From Anodontia alba (taxonomy: Eukaryota > Mollusca > Bivalvia > Lucinida > Lucinidae): 64,000 nt of DNA. Positions within the stretch are counted from its first letter, which is position 1. Every line of letters starts with the position of its first letter. The translations under genes and the position numbers were made by a program. The stretch lies in NCBI GenBank assembly GCA_964016985.1, contig OZ024823.1:108488476-108552475 (forward strand), read 5' to 3'. The notes under the pieces are model-generated. The model was not told the DNA's origin, made no database searches, and worked only from the letters and a program-made list of their open reading frames with translations. Shown in pieces: positions 54,713 through 64,000 of this stretch.

Positions 54713-54865
54713 TATTCCTTTCTGGTGAAAGAATGTGCACTATACTGGTTAACCGCTTAAATGACTAAGCTTGCCCAGTAAAAGTGTGGTTAGGTAAACT
54801 GACTGTGCTCGACATGACCCCAGTGGGTTGACTGAGCCGTAAAACCTTAACACAAACAAACACCT
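54713..54865 (+). mobile_element. SINE1, 5'-truncated copy
   Basis: Only the 3' half: TTTCTGGTGAAAGAATGTGC to the AACACAAACAAACA tail. It begins where the palindromic copy at 1319 begins its right arm, suggesting a common truncation zone. Confidence 0.85.
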
Positions 54866-55309
54866 TTATTCCTTACCATACTTGTCCTAAAATTCAAAGA
54901 AGTCCATTTTACTACCTTATAAGTGAAAAAACTGTTTGATTAGTTGCAAATATGTAGACCCTGATCAGACACCATAATCTGGGTCTACTCTCTTAGACCA
55001 GGCCTTTCTGTTCTAATACTTATTGTGAATACAGTTTTTACCTCAAGTGACCTTGATTTATGATTGACATCCCTATTTGTGACAGTAGATGTGTCTAGAT
55101 TCAATGATGGCAGAGTCCACTTCAGAAAATCAGGGAAGTGAAATACTTTCTGACATCACCCAGATTTGCAGGTCTAATTGAAATGGTTGTAAGGCCCTCT
55201 TTTACTTGGATGAGCTCAGATGAAGAAAAAAAAAATGCTTGGACTTTGTTCTGATTTATTTACAATTTATTGTCATCAGATTATGAACCAAGAGGTTCAT
55301 TAACCTTTA

Positions 55310-55690
55310 TCATTCTATGGGTAGATTCAGGGGACAGACAAATTTATATTTTTCTTTTTTTGTTCATATAGTAGGCTTGGGCATTTCATGTAAATTGTCT
55401 CCTAAGGAGGCTGTTTGCAGGAAATTTCAAAACCTATTTTCTGGGAAAAATAAGAAAAAAATATTTCAAATTGTCTTCTGCTGAAATTTTTACCCAGCAT
55501 ACTAAGCTTTAACCTCTAAACTGCCAATCACAACATGATTATCGTCTGCTTTGTCATCTGCTTGTGATTTTAAGTCATTTTTGCAAACAGTGTGGACCCA
55601 GATCAGACTGCTCCTAGGAGCAGTCTGATCAGGGTCCACACTGTTTGCCTGTATGCAAAAATAGGTTTGAAAAGTTTGCAAGAATATTCA
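55310..55690. repeat. Family E hairpin followed by family C4
   Basis: E: 55330-55505, AAATTGTCTCCTAAGGAGGC centre. C4: 55509-55690, stem GTGTGGACCCAGATCAGACT around GCTCCTAGGAGC, flank TAAACTGCCAATCACAAC. The two abut. Confidence 0.8.
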
Positions 55691-55804
55691 GCAGACAACA
55701 AAACAGACAACATGTTCAGATGAGATATCAGAACATGGATACATGTACATGTGAATCACAAAAACAACAAGGAAATTATACACTACTGTAGCTACCATAA
55801 ACCA

Positions 55805-56010
55805 CAAATATTAACCCTTAAAGCACTTATCACAACTGCAGCCGATGAGGTTTTAATTTTTTTCATTTTCAGAGAAAATGAGGAAATTTCAGGTGAACCG
55901 CAGACGATTCACATGAAATCAAAGTCTTATTTTCTCTGAGAAAAAAAAAATAAAAATAAATGAATGAATAAAAAAATAGAATATCATCTGTTACAGTTTT
56001 GCATAGCACT
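55805..56010. repeat. Family E variant hairpin
   Basis: As at 44340: flank TTAAAGCACTTATCACAACT, arms AGAGAAAATGAGGAAATTTC and TTATTTTCTCTGAGAA; the short tip is GAACCGCAGACGATTC. Confidence 0.65.
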
Positions 56011-56417
56011 TAAACAGCCATTGATTTCCACATTGGGACTTATTTTAAGAAAATTTTAATTTAGACTAACCAAAAAATGCCTTGCTGCAAATGCATAAAA
56101 ATGTAGACCCTGGTGACATTTTTAGCTCAGCTGACAGAGCTCAGGGTGAGGTGTAATGGTCTTTTTTATCATCCATTTTCTGTGTATATCTCCATCCACA
56201 TTTTTAAACATTTCTTACTAAACTGCTGAAGCAGTTTAAATTAAAGTAGTAGAAATGATACTTGAATAGAGAGAACTTTGAAATAGCTACAACCATTGCA
56301 GTGAACCATTTTATTTTGTTGCCATGGCAACTGAGAAGATGTGTAGACTTGTAATGGGGAAGATGGTTATTTTTAATGACATTTCCTCCTTAATCAGTAT
56401 AGGCAGCAATTTGAACT

Positions 56418-56696
56418 TAACCCCTGTCCTGCTGAATAAATCAACATACCACACCTAATTTTCAGCTAATCAGATTACTAGATCCAGGTTGTTGATACAA
56501 ATTCACGTACTTAATTGCAAACAGTGCAGATCCAGATCAGTCGGCTTCTTCAGAAGCCAACTGATCTGGATCTACACTGTTTGCAAAGAAGGTTGTTGAT
56601 ATAAACTCACATACTTTATTGCAAACAGTGCAACTGATCTGGATCTACACTGTTTGCAAAGGCAGAGCATATCTGGGTTCAGCAGGACAAAAATTA
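56418..56696. mobile_element. Family B element (B10) with partial internal duplication
   Basis: After a complete hairpin (AGTCGGCTTCTTCAGAAGCC, ending near 56585) the segment GTTGTTGATATAAACTCACA to GTGCAACTGATCTGGATCTA repeats part of the element with the hairpin tip missing. Confidence 0.82.
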
Positions 56697-56699
56697 ACT

Positions 56700-57690
56700 T
56701 GGCACAAATGTTTGTTGGGTGATTCTTTTGTAATGGGGACTTAAGGACATTTTGGAGTTCTGTTGAATAAACAGTTAAATTTTTAATTATTTCATATCTA
56801 TATCCATATTTATCAATAATTTCATAGTGTAAGATGTTTCAACAGACTAAAGTTTTCTGAAGGAACTGGGTTATAATCCAGTACATTAACTTAACAGTTT
56901 AATGTTCATTTAATTACAGTGATGTATATATTGTTAAATTAACTTCCTCAATTGACACATTTAGATGGTAATCACCAATTGTTGTCAATATTTAGATAAC
57001 ATCAAGAGGAATTGAAAATTAGACCTAAAGTCATGTTTGAGTGGACAGTTCATAAACAATACTAAAATTGATAGGCAGACTGAAAATTTAGGGAAACAAT
57101 AAAATCAAAGCACTGACAGCACTGCTGGGTCGATTGTCAGATCTGAGTATAGGCTGGGAAAATGGTCCTGAATGGGGACTTAATTCATTTATTTAACCCC
57201 TCCTGTAATTTAAGCAAATAGTGCAGACCCTGATCAGATGCCACATTTTGCAGCGTCTGATCTAGGTCTGCACTGTTTGCCAATGTCCCAGTCCAGGTTT
57301 TACAGATAGCCCGCTTTACAAGGCACTCTGACGTCACAGTGACAAGCATAGTGCAGCTATAAATAACCATTACCGGGATTTCATACAAATGCGTGGTTTG
57401 ATGTCATTGGTCAGTGATAATCACTTGGACAACTACCTTAAGGAATTTTGGCATTTGTATACTGTGGCTTGATTGTAAACAACTGACCCAAAAATGGCCT
57501 GTCATGGTACATTTACCATATTTGTATGTTGTAAATAAATAAAGTGTATATGTATAGAAGAAGGTGGAGAGATAAATGTTAGTCATTGAATGATGGTGTG
57601 GACTCTGATTTAAAATTGCAGACAATGTCAGAGAAACTGATGCTGGCAGAAAAAGAACATACATAAACAAAAATTATACTAAAAAACAAC
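56700..57690. other. Gene-free stretch
   Basis: AT-rich sequence without a recognised gene. One degenerate core hairpin lies at about 57208-57290 (AGTGCAGACCCTGATCAGAT against TCTGATCTAGGTCTGCACTG). Confidence 0.55.
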
Positions 57691-58151
57691 ATGTGACAGT
57701 CAACAGCATGTGGCATAAGCATGGGCAACTGTGAGAAAATATATCATCCATGCTCACCTGGTCTGTGTCACCGAGCAGCTGTATGATAAAGCCATGAGTG
57801 AAGTCCTGTTCAGTGGCACATTAGGCAAGTGGTTTAGGACCACATGGGATATCTTCTGTCACCATCTCACTTCAGGTTCTTTCTTGAAGCATAATGGCTA
57901 ATGCCTTAGCAGATCATGAAGGGAATGTCATCATTGGAGTGTGTGTAATTGTCAACATCCAGTTTACAGGTGACAAAACGGGAATGGCTTGAGAGAAGAA
58001 AGAGCTCAAAAAACTGGTTGCTCATCTTGACAAAACCACCAAGGCCTACAAAATGGAAATTGGGCCAGAGAAGACAAAAGTGATCATGAACAACCCAGAT
58101 GAATCCAAGCTTGATATAAGCATAAATTGCACCAGACTTAAAATACCGGTA

Positions 58152-58362
58152 GTATGGTAAAATGTCCTAAAATTTTGAACACTTTGTTCCATACTTTTTT
58201 GGCTTAAATTTTGTTTTTTATGTTATTGTTTCTGAAAATACTTAGTGGAATGGCAAATAGTGTAGATCCTGATCAGACTGCACCTGTCTGGGTCTACACT
58301 GTTTGCATATGCCATTTTGTGAGAAATTTTGTTGTACGAAATTTTAGGACATTTACTGTAAA
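58152..58362. mobile_element. Family C hairpin element (C5), inside LINE copy 3
   Basis: Ends ATGGTAAAATGTCCTAAAAT and AAATTTTAGGACATTTACTG are inverted; core GTGTAGATCCTGATCAGACT. LINE reading is visible on both sides. Confidence 0.83.
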
Positions 58363-58468
58363 TAGTTCAAAATACCTCGGATGCTAGACCCAAACTAGAT
58401 TCTGTCTAGGATATTGTTCAGACAACTGAAGCAGGAGCAAAACTAAAATTGGTATGAAAAAAACAACA

Positions 58469-58712
58469 GGGCCCAGTTGTTCAAAGCTAAGGATGTCGTT
58501 AGTTAACGATTCGTTAAAATTTACATCGAGTGATACGCAAATATTCTGATATTTTTTGCTGAAAAAATGTGAGTAGCTTTTGCAGTGCAAAAGCTACTCA
58601 CATTTTTTCAGCAAAAAATATCAGAATATTGTATATTGAATCCGGTAAAACAGTTAACGAAATGACCCTTAACGAGCTCGTTAAGCTAACGACACTTTGA
58701 ACAACCAGGCCC
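58469..58712. mobile_element. Family A hairpin element, copy 5, inside LINE copy 3
   Basis: GGGCCCAGTTGTTCAAAGCT to TTTGAACAACCAGGCCC; inner stem AGTAGCTTTTGCAGTGCAAA. LINE tail sequence resumes about 150 bases later. Confidence 0.87.
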
Positions 58713-59098
58713 AGGCTGTCTTCAGAAATTCTGCTGATGCACTCCCTTATTACATCCATCTTCCTGAACATTTGTGTGACATGGACTTTGACTGCAGAAG
58801 TGGAGACAATATTCCAGGCACCTCACCTTGGACAAGAAATAAAAACTCAGGTGGTACAGTCACACCTCAAGTTTCCCTGGCATAGCAAAGATAGTTCTGC
58901 AAGGCACAGTTGAAGGGGCCAGAAGTAAGGGCAGACAGACAGAAGAAAAGATGGGAAGAGGACTGGACTGGTCTTCGCTTTTCAATTTTGCAAAGGGCAG
59001 TTGAAGGTAGATCAGAATGGAGACAAAGAATCTCGAAGTTGTCAGTGGTTCGCCAGCATAATATTTCCATTAACAGTTCTTAACTCTAGTCCTGCTTG

Positions 59099-59309
59099 AC
59101 CTTAGTCCTGCTGAACCCGGATATACCCTTCCTTTGCAAACAGTGCAGATCCAGATCAGTTGGCTTCTGAAGAAGCCAACTGATCTGGATCTGCACTATT
59201 TGCAATTAAAAATGTGAATTTATAGCAACAGTCTGGAGCAAGTAATCTGATTGGCTGAAAAATAGAAGTGGGCAAGGCAATTCAATTTATTCAGCATGAC
59301 AAGGGTTAA
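59099..59309. mobile_element. Family B hairpin element (B11), reversed
   Basis: Reversed orientation; stem GATCAGTTGGCTTCTGAAGA perfect to AGCCAACTGATCTGGATC. It is followed 20 bases later by B12 in the same orientation. Confidence 0.85.
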
Positions 59310-59327
59310 TGTTATAGAACTTTTCAT

Positions 59328-59540
59328 TAACCCTTGTCCTGCTGAACCTGGATATACTCTGTTTTGCAAACAGTGTAGATCCAGATCAGTTGGCTTCTGA
59401 AGAAGCCAACTGATCTGGATCTGCACTGTTTGCCATTCAGAATGTGAATTTATATCCACAATCTATATCAAGGAATTTGATTGGCTGAACATTTGTAAAG
59501 GGCATGGCATCTTAATTTATTCAGCAGGACAAGGGTTAAC
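59328..59540. mobile_element. Family B hairpin element (B12), reversed
   Basis: Ends TTAACCCTTGTCCTGCTGAA and TTCAGCAGGACAAGGGTTAA, perfectly inverted. Tandem with B11. Confidence 0.88.
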
Positions 59541-59929
59541 TGTTCTTGAGTATAAGAGTTTTGCCAGAGCTTGACACATTGTATCTGCATTACAAGTAAT
59601 ACAGTGTATGTTATTTTTTGTCTTGTAAAATTCAAACTCATTCTGTATAGCAAATTCACGCAAAAGTACTGTATTTACATGAAATATTGTAACTTATTAC
59701 CATAATTTTTCTAAACTTTGAACAAGTTCATTTTACTACATTGTACCTGTTGGTGTATCTAAAACAGCTGGATGAGTGTCAAACAGTGTAGACCCAGTCA
59801 GACACCCTGTTTTGTGGCATTTTATCAGTATCTGCACTATTTGCACAGACCTGTCTGTCCCACTTTACTTAGGGTTATTATGACTTCATTATTTTCTACT
59901 GAAGCTTAATGCTCTCAAAACAATTTAAA

Positions 59930-60125
59930 CTTTACCACTCTCTGGGCTAATTCAGCAGACGACAAATTTTATGATATTTTTCTTATTTTCCCCAGGAAAT
60001 AGGATTTGACATTTCATGCAAATTGTCTCAGAAGACATTTGCATTAATTGTCAAACCTATTTTCTGGGAAGAGTAAGAAAAAAATCCAAAATGTCGTTTG
60101 CTGAATTATTTCCCAGCATTCTGAG
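59930..60125. repeat. Family E hairpin
   Basis: Flank CTCTGGGCTAATTCAGCAGA; arm TTTCATGCAAATTGTCTCAG; right arm CATTTGCATTAATTGTCAAA; flank GTCGTTTGCTGAATTATTTC. Confidence 0.78.
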
Positions 60126-60134
60126 CATTCATGA

Positions 60135-60365
60135 AGTTTTTTTTTTTTTTTTTATCCCCACGCTTTTTAAAAAAAGTCATAGGGATATTATGAATGCCTC
60201 TGTCTGTCTGTCCATCCATCCATCACACTATCTCCTAATCCACTAGGTGGAATTAAACCAAACTTGCTACATGACTCTCCATGTAGTAAGGGTGTGTGAA
60301 AGCAACATTAACACAGAGTGTGGGGATTTTGCAATGGCATGCCATCAATGGCACAGTCTAGTTTC
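60135..60365. mobile_element. Short T2-related element
   Basis: TTTTTATCCCCACGCTTTTT at the left and GGCATGCCATCAATGGCACA then GTCTAGTTT at the right, with CTGTCTGTCTGTCCATCC inside: the same end types as T2 and the repeat near 6890, but without the minisatellite. Confidence 0.55.
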
Positions 60366-60690
60366 CTTAATATAAAAGTAATGTAATATAAATAACTACA
60401 AATTATTAAATGTTTACTGATCATTATGTCACACCAGGAATACTCAAATTTCAGTGCAGATTATGGGAATCCCCATCATAACCAGTAAACATTCATCTGT
60501 TTGTAATAAGATACGGTCACTGACTTTGGAAGATTGGTTTCTGACTTGATTCTTGGAAAAGAAATATAAAAACATAATTGCAGTGCATTTATTGACCGGC
60601 ACGGGAATCGCGCCGGTCTCTTAATACATTGTATAGCTTTGGAATTTTATATATGGGAGCATGTTCGATTAGCTCACTGAGGACTTTTTT

Positions 60691-60733
60691 ATATTTGCCG
60701 GGATCGTCGGTTTGTGACGATCCCGGCAAATAT
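60691..60733. repeat. Perfect 18-bp GC-rich stem-loop
   Basis: ATATTTGCCGGGATCGTC (60691-60708), loop GGTTTGT, then GACGATCCCGGCAAATAT (60716-60733). A related piece, GACCGGCACGGGAATCGCGC, lies upstream at about 60595. Not followed by a T run, and not otherwise classed. Confidence 0.7.
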
Positions 60734-60832
60734 AAGAAAATCTTATTACAAACTGTGTTATAAATAGATTAATGTCTGTTATATTTTCATTTCAATCAAG
60801 AAATTTCATAAAGCTTAATAAAAGCAAACATT

Positions 60833-61046
60833 AACTCTTTCGATGCCAAATTTCAGACGACATTGTTGTCTGCTTTTCTTTTTTAACAAACTATCGCTTG
60901 AAAAGAAGTTTATACATAAAGTTGAAAGACTGAATGTCAAACAGCGTAGATCCAGATGAGACGGCTCATATGAGCCGTCTCATCTGGATCTATGCTGTTT
61001 GCAAAAGCCTATTATTATCAGTTATAGCAGTGAAAGTTAAAGAATT
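60833..61046. mobile_element. Family L hairpin element, intact
   Basis: Core CAGCGTAGATCCAGATGAGA then CGGCTCATATGAGCCG, a perfect palindrome at the tip. It is the uninterrupted counterpart of the L element that T1 splits at 32800/35093. Confidence 0.82.
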
Positions 61047-61301
61047 ACATTATTGTTTGATTTTACCTGATACATTGAAAATTTATTTAGTATACCCTGG
61101 TCCCATATCTCTATGTAAACATGAACAAAATTTGCACCGGTACTTAGATGTTTATGTCTAAATATTTTGTCTTGTGCATGTTCATATGAAAAGAAGCATT
61201 GTGCCACGGAATACTTTTCTCTCTCATACAGCATACTCAGAACCTTTGCTATCCTTAAATCTGATACTTCCATGTCTTACACTTTATGTTTTAGACACTG
61301 T

Positions 61302-61629
61302 ATAGATCTTGTACTTGGCCTCGGTGGCTCAGTTGGATGCGCCATCCGACTGGAGACCAGGAGGTCAACCCCCGCCGAGGTCGGCAACATTCTTTCGTGG
61401 AGATTGATCATGAAATATTTTCTACGGTCATTCTCTCCCTTCTGCTGATTCAAGAAGGGCAGTTGTCAGTTTCTGGCGAAAGAATGTGCACAATACTGGT
61501 TAACCGCTTAGAGGACTAAGCCTGCCCAGTAAACGTGTGGTTAGGTAAACCGACCATGCTTGACATGACCCCATTGGGTTGACTGGGCCGTAAAACCTCA
61601 ACACAAACAAACAAACAATAGATCTTGTA
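61302..61629 (+). mobile_element. SINE1 copy with target duplication and damaged B box
   Basis: Head near 61316; A box TGGCTCAGTTGG intact. The GCGGGTT of the B-box region is deleted (AGGAGGTCAACCCCCG), so the internal promoter should be dead. Direct repeat ATAGATCTTGTA at 61302-61313 and 61618-61629. Confidence 0.92.
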
Positions 61630-61709
61630 TTTCTTTGTATCTAAACCATGCTTTGTTTTATTTTGGGCACAACTAAGCTTGTCAGTCCAATTGTGTGGTT
61701 CCATTATCT

Positions 61710-61930
61710 TTAACTCTTAGAATTGTTGTGAAAAATCGAGCAGACGACATTTTGAAATATTTTTTCTTTTTTTTCCCCCCAGAAAATAAGCTTTGACATT
61801 TTATGCAAATTGTCTATTAAGGAGACAGTTTGCATGAAATGCCAGAGCTTGAGCTTATTTTCTAGGAAGAAATAAGAAAAATATCATCAGTTTGTCATGG
61901 TCTGTATTTGCTCAGGGAGTGGTAAAGGTT
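61710..61930. repeat. Family E hairpin
   Basis: Flank CGAGCAGACGACATTTTGAA, arm AAGCTTTGACATTTTATGCA, tip TCTATTAAGGAGA, right flank TTTGCTCAGGGAGTGGTAAA, the same right flank as near 9580. Confidence 0.8.
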
Positions 61931-62199
61931 AATTAAATATGGTGGCTTAAGAAGTTTTGATAATCGTAATTAAAAACTTAAATATTTCAGCATTGAGATT
62001 ATTTTTTTAACATTTTAGGAGTTCATATGACACCCATCATCAGATCCTAAGAATATTCTGAAATGAGCATCCTTTAGAAATTATAACAAAACAAATAAAA
62101 AAAAAAACAACAGACAATAGTAGACTCGGCTTGATTGATTCTGTTCATGAGGAATAATGAAAAATCCTACATCCCTTACACATTTTCACATATATGATT

Positions 62200-62340
62200 C
62201 CAGCAGAGGCACTCAGTGGTTAGCACTCCTGACTTCTGATCACAAGGTCCCAGGTTCAAATCCCACTAGATATCTTATGAATATATGGCACTTCATTGCA
62301 TAGAGTTTTTCATTACCAACCCTTATTATTATACACCTGT
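62200..62340 (+). mobile_element. SINE2, copy 4 (shortened)
   Basis: A box region GGCACTCAGTGGTTAGCACT, B box GGTTCAAATCC. The 3' half is cut off where T4 begins. Confidence 0.75.
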
Positions 62341-63550
62341 TTGAAAAACAGGACATATTATATTATGGGGTCTAGCGTCCATCTGTCCATCTTTAAACTT
62401 TTCTTCCATTTCCGGCTAACTCCTCCTACAGTTTACATCCGATCAAGCTGAAACATGGTGTATATTTAGACCATGATATGGAGCAGCGCATATTGTTTCG
62501 GGGTTACAGTCCACCAAATATTAGCAGAGGTATGCCCCTTTGAAAATTTCTGTAAACTTCCATTTCCGGTTGTTCCTCCTTTTGTTTACATCCGATCAAG
62601 CTGAAACTTGATTTATAGTTAGACCATGAAGTGGAGCAGTTCATATTGTTTCGAGGTTACAGTCCACCAAATATTAGCAGAGTTATGCCCCTTGGAAAAT
62701 TTCTGTAAGTGCGGGCCCCTGTAGCCTAGTGGATAAGAGAGGTGACTCTTAATCCATTAGGTTTCTCACCGCTGTGGTTCGAGCCTCACTCAGGTCACAT
62801 GTGGGAAAGGCAAGTTCTGCTTACGGATGGTCAGGTAGTTTTTCCCCTGCTTCTCCGGTTTTCGCCCTCCTTTGATGAATGATCAGCTCGATATAAGTGA
62901 AATATTCTTGAAATGGCCATAAACCCTCCCCCCCTCACCCCCCTCTCCTCACCAAAAAAAGAAAAAATTCTGTAATTTTTTTTATTTTTTTTCGGCTAAC
63001 CCTTCCTACAGTTTACATTTGATCAAGTTGAAACTTGATTTATAATTAGACCATGATGTGGAGCAGCGCATATTGTTTCGAGGTTACAGTCCACCAAATA
63101 TTAGCAGAGTTATGTCCCTTTGAAAATTTGTGTCAATTTTTCATTTCTGGATAATTCCTCCTACAGTTTACATCCAATCAAGCTGAAACTTCGTAAATAG
63201 TTATAAGATGATGTGGAGCAGCACATATTATTTGGAGGTTACAGTACACCAAATATTGGCAGATTTATGCCCCTTTGAAAATTTTACAGAATTTCCATAA
63301 AATTTTTGTTTCCGGCTAACTCCTCCTACAGTTTACATCCAATCAAGCTGAAACTTGATTTATTGTGATTTATTGACCATGATGTGGAGCAGGGCTTATT
63401 GTTTTGAGGTTACAGTCCACCAAATATTAGCAGAGTTATGTCCCTTTGAAAATTTCTGCAAACTTTTTGTTTCCGGCTTACTTCTATAGTTTACATCCAA
63501 TCAAGCTGAAACTTTGTAAATTGTTACACCATGATGTGGAGCAGCACATA
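62325..63550. mobile_element. T4: element with about 160-base minisatellite
   Basis: Opens TTATTATACACCTGTTTGAA. Six imperfect units contain CTAACTCCTCCTACAGTTTA, ATCAAGCTGAAACTTGATTT, GTGGAGCAGCGCATATTGTT and CCACCAAATATTAGCAGAG. Interrupted by a SINE at 62711. No coding frame. Confidence 0.75.
62711..62970 (+). mobile_element. SINE3 (tRNA-derived), nested in T4
   Basis: Head GCGGGCCCCTGTAGCCTAGT with A box TAGCCTAGTGG and B box GGTTCGAGCCT; body with CCCCTGCTTCTCCGG; C/A-rich tail. Flanked by AATTTCTGTAA and AATTCTGTAA, a likely target duplication. Confidence 0.8.
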
Positions 63551-63551
63551 T

Positions 63552-64000
63552 TATTATACTTCCGACATACGAAGTATGTGGGGGTATATAGTTTTCGCTT
63601 TTCTGTTCGTCCGTTTGTTCGTACGTACGTTCGTTCGTTTGTACGTTCGTTCGTTCGTCTTTCTGTCACAGGGTCAAAGTTTTTGCTTTAAAGTTTATAA
63701 GACCTCATATTTTGAAGACCCTTTGATGGATTTCATTCATATTTGGCATGATGGTAGATATAGGTCTAAGGTTTTTATCAGCACCATCCCCTTCCCAGGG
63801 GTGACCTTGGGGTCAAGGTCACAGAATTTTCTTAAAAAAGTCAAAGTTTTTTGTGTTAAAGTTTATATAGCTATATCATCAAGACCCTTGAGGAATTTCA
63901 TTTATATTTGACATGTTGGTAGATATCGGCCTAGCATCTTACTCGGCATGATCCCCACCCCAGATGTGATCAAGGTCAAGGTCACGAACTTAAAATTTTC
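63552..64000 (+). mobile_element. T5: start of another tandem-repeat element (runs off the window)
   Basis: Opens with the palindrome CTTCCGACATACGAAG, then a TTCG-rich simple stretch (63600-63665), then units containing GTCAAAGTTTTTGCTTTAAA, TGACCTTGGGGTCAAGGTCA and GGTCAAGGTCACGAACTTA. Related to T3. ORFs here are repeat by-products. Confidence 0.7.

Larger units (their letters stand above)
57690..59080 (+). pseudogene. LINE-type RT fragment (copy 3) interrupted by two hairpin elements
   Basis: A badly eroded plus-strand RT of another LINE lineage. Visible in order: EQLYDKAMSEVLFSGTLGKW and FRTT (57774-57855), a degraded catalytic block (FTGDKTGMA where FADDIxGLA is expected), KKLVAHLDKTTKAYKMEIGP and EKTKVIMNN (58007-58098), SSKYLG (58368-58385), and the tail AKIVLQGTVEGARSKGRQ (58880-58935). 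The sequence is broken by family C at 58152-58362 and family A at 58469-58712. The segment between SSKYLG and the tail is largely missing. No function remains. Confidence 0.82.

Noticed and set aside
55085..55178. Possible short exon between a CAG acceptor-like site and a GT
   Set aside because: No conserved motif, no matching frame with exon 5 and no neighbouring partner.
20500..59540. CRISPR-like array or rho-independent terminators from the many hairpins
   Set aside because: The hairpins are dispersed, have no regular spacers, and the genome is animal-type with introns. They behave as transposable elements.
63446..63911. Overlapping ORFs of 60-126 residues near the window end
   Set aside because: They read through TTCG-type simple repeats and GGTCAAGGTCA units of T5; the proteins are low-complexity (RSFVRSFVR type).

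Overview
The window looks like animal nuclear DNA from a mollusc, most probably a bivalve. It is AT-rich and intron-bearing, full of tRNA-derived SINEs, broken LINE-type and Penelope-type retroelements, terminal-inverted-repeat elements and short hairpin repeats. It carries one recognisable host gene, and there is no sign of bacterial or organellar gene organisation. The organism call rests on repeat style and on the retroelement lineages I recognise, so it is an inference.

The host locus encodes secreted cystatins (cysteine-protease inhibitors). A signal-peptide exon (27351-27527) and four downstream exons (29385-29435, 31311-31562, 37226-37345, 39614-39697) join in one frame, all at phase 0, into 228 residues so far. 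These hold two cystatin domains in tandem, each with a QxVxG loop that is cut by an intron directly after its Gln. The 3' end was not found. Two further signal-peptide exons of the same design lie upstream at 11000-11185 and 25365-25538. Both end in Gln plus a GT donor, and neither has a downstream exon of its own that I could find. They may be alternative first exons of one gene, or first exons left behind by tandem duplication.

Layout. 0.2-3.1 kb: minus-strand LINE copy with its reverse-transcriptase core deleted and a palindromic SINE inside it. 3.1-4.6 kb: tandem tRNA-like SINEs inside a large dispersed repeat (R1). 4.6-10.8 kb: no genes, microsatellites and hairpins. 10.9-15.2 kb: cystatin exon 1A, then a TIR element carrying a nested plus-strand LINE. 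15.4-21.9 kb: SINE, hairpin elements and two more R1 copies. 21.9-24.2 kb: an AT-rich island without ORFs. 24.4-39.7 kb: cystatin exons 1B, 1C and 2-5, with introns packed with hairpin repeats, a 2.3 kb minisatellite-bearing element and a TIR element. 39.7-64 kb: no host exon recognised. This part holds many hairpins, several minisatellite-bearing elements, a dead mariner, a Penelope-like RT fragment and a LINE interrupted by two hairpin elements.

Hairpin families are labelled A-L here for convenience (A, B, C, D, E, F, G, H, J, K, L); other repeats are R1, V, SINE1-3 and T1-T6. These labels are mine and do not come from a database. Several copies sit inside other elements, which gives a relative order of insertion.
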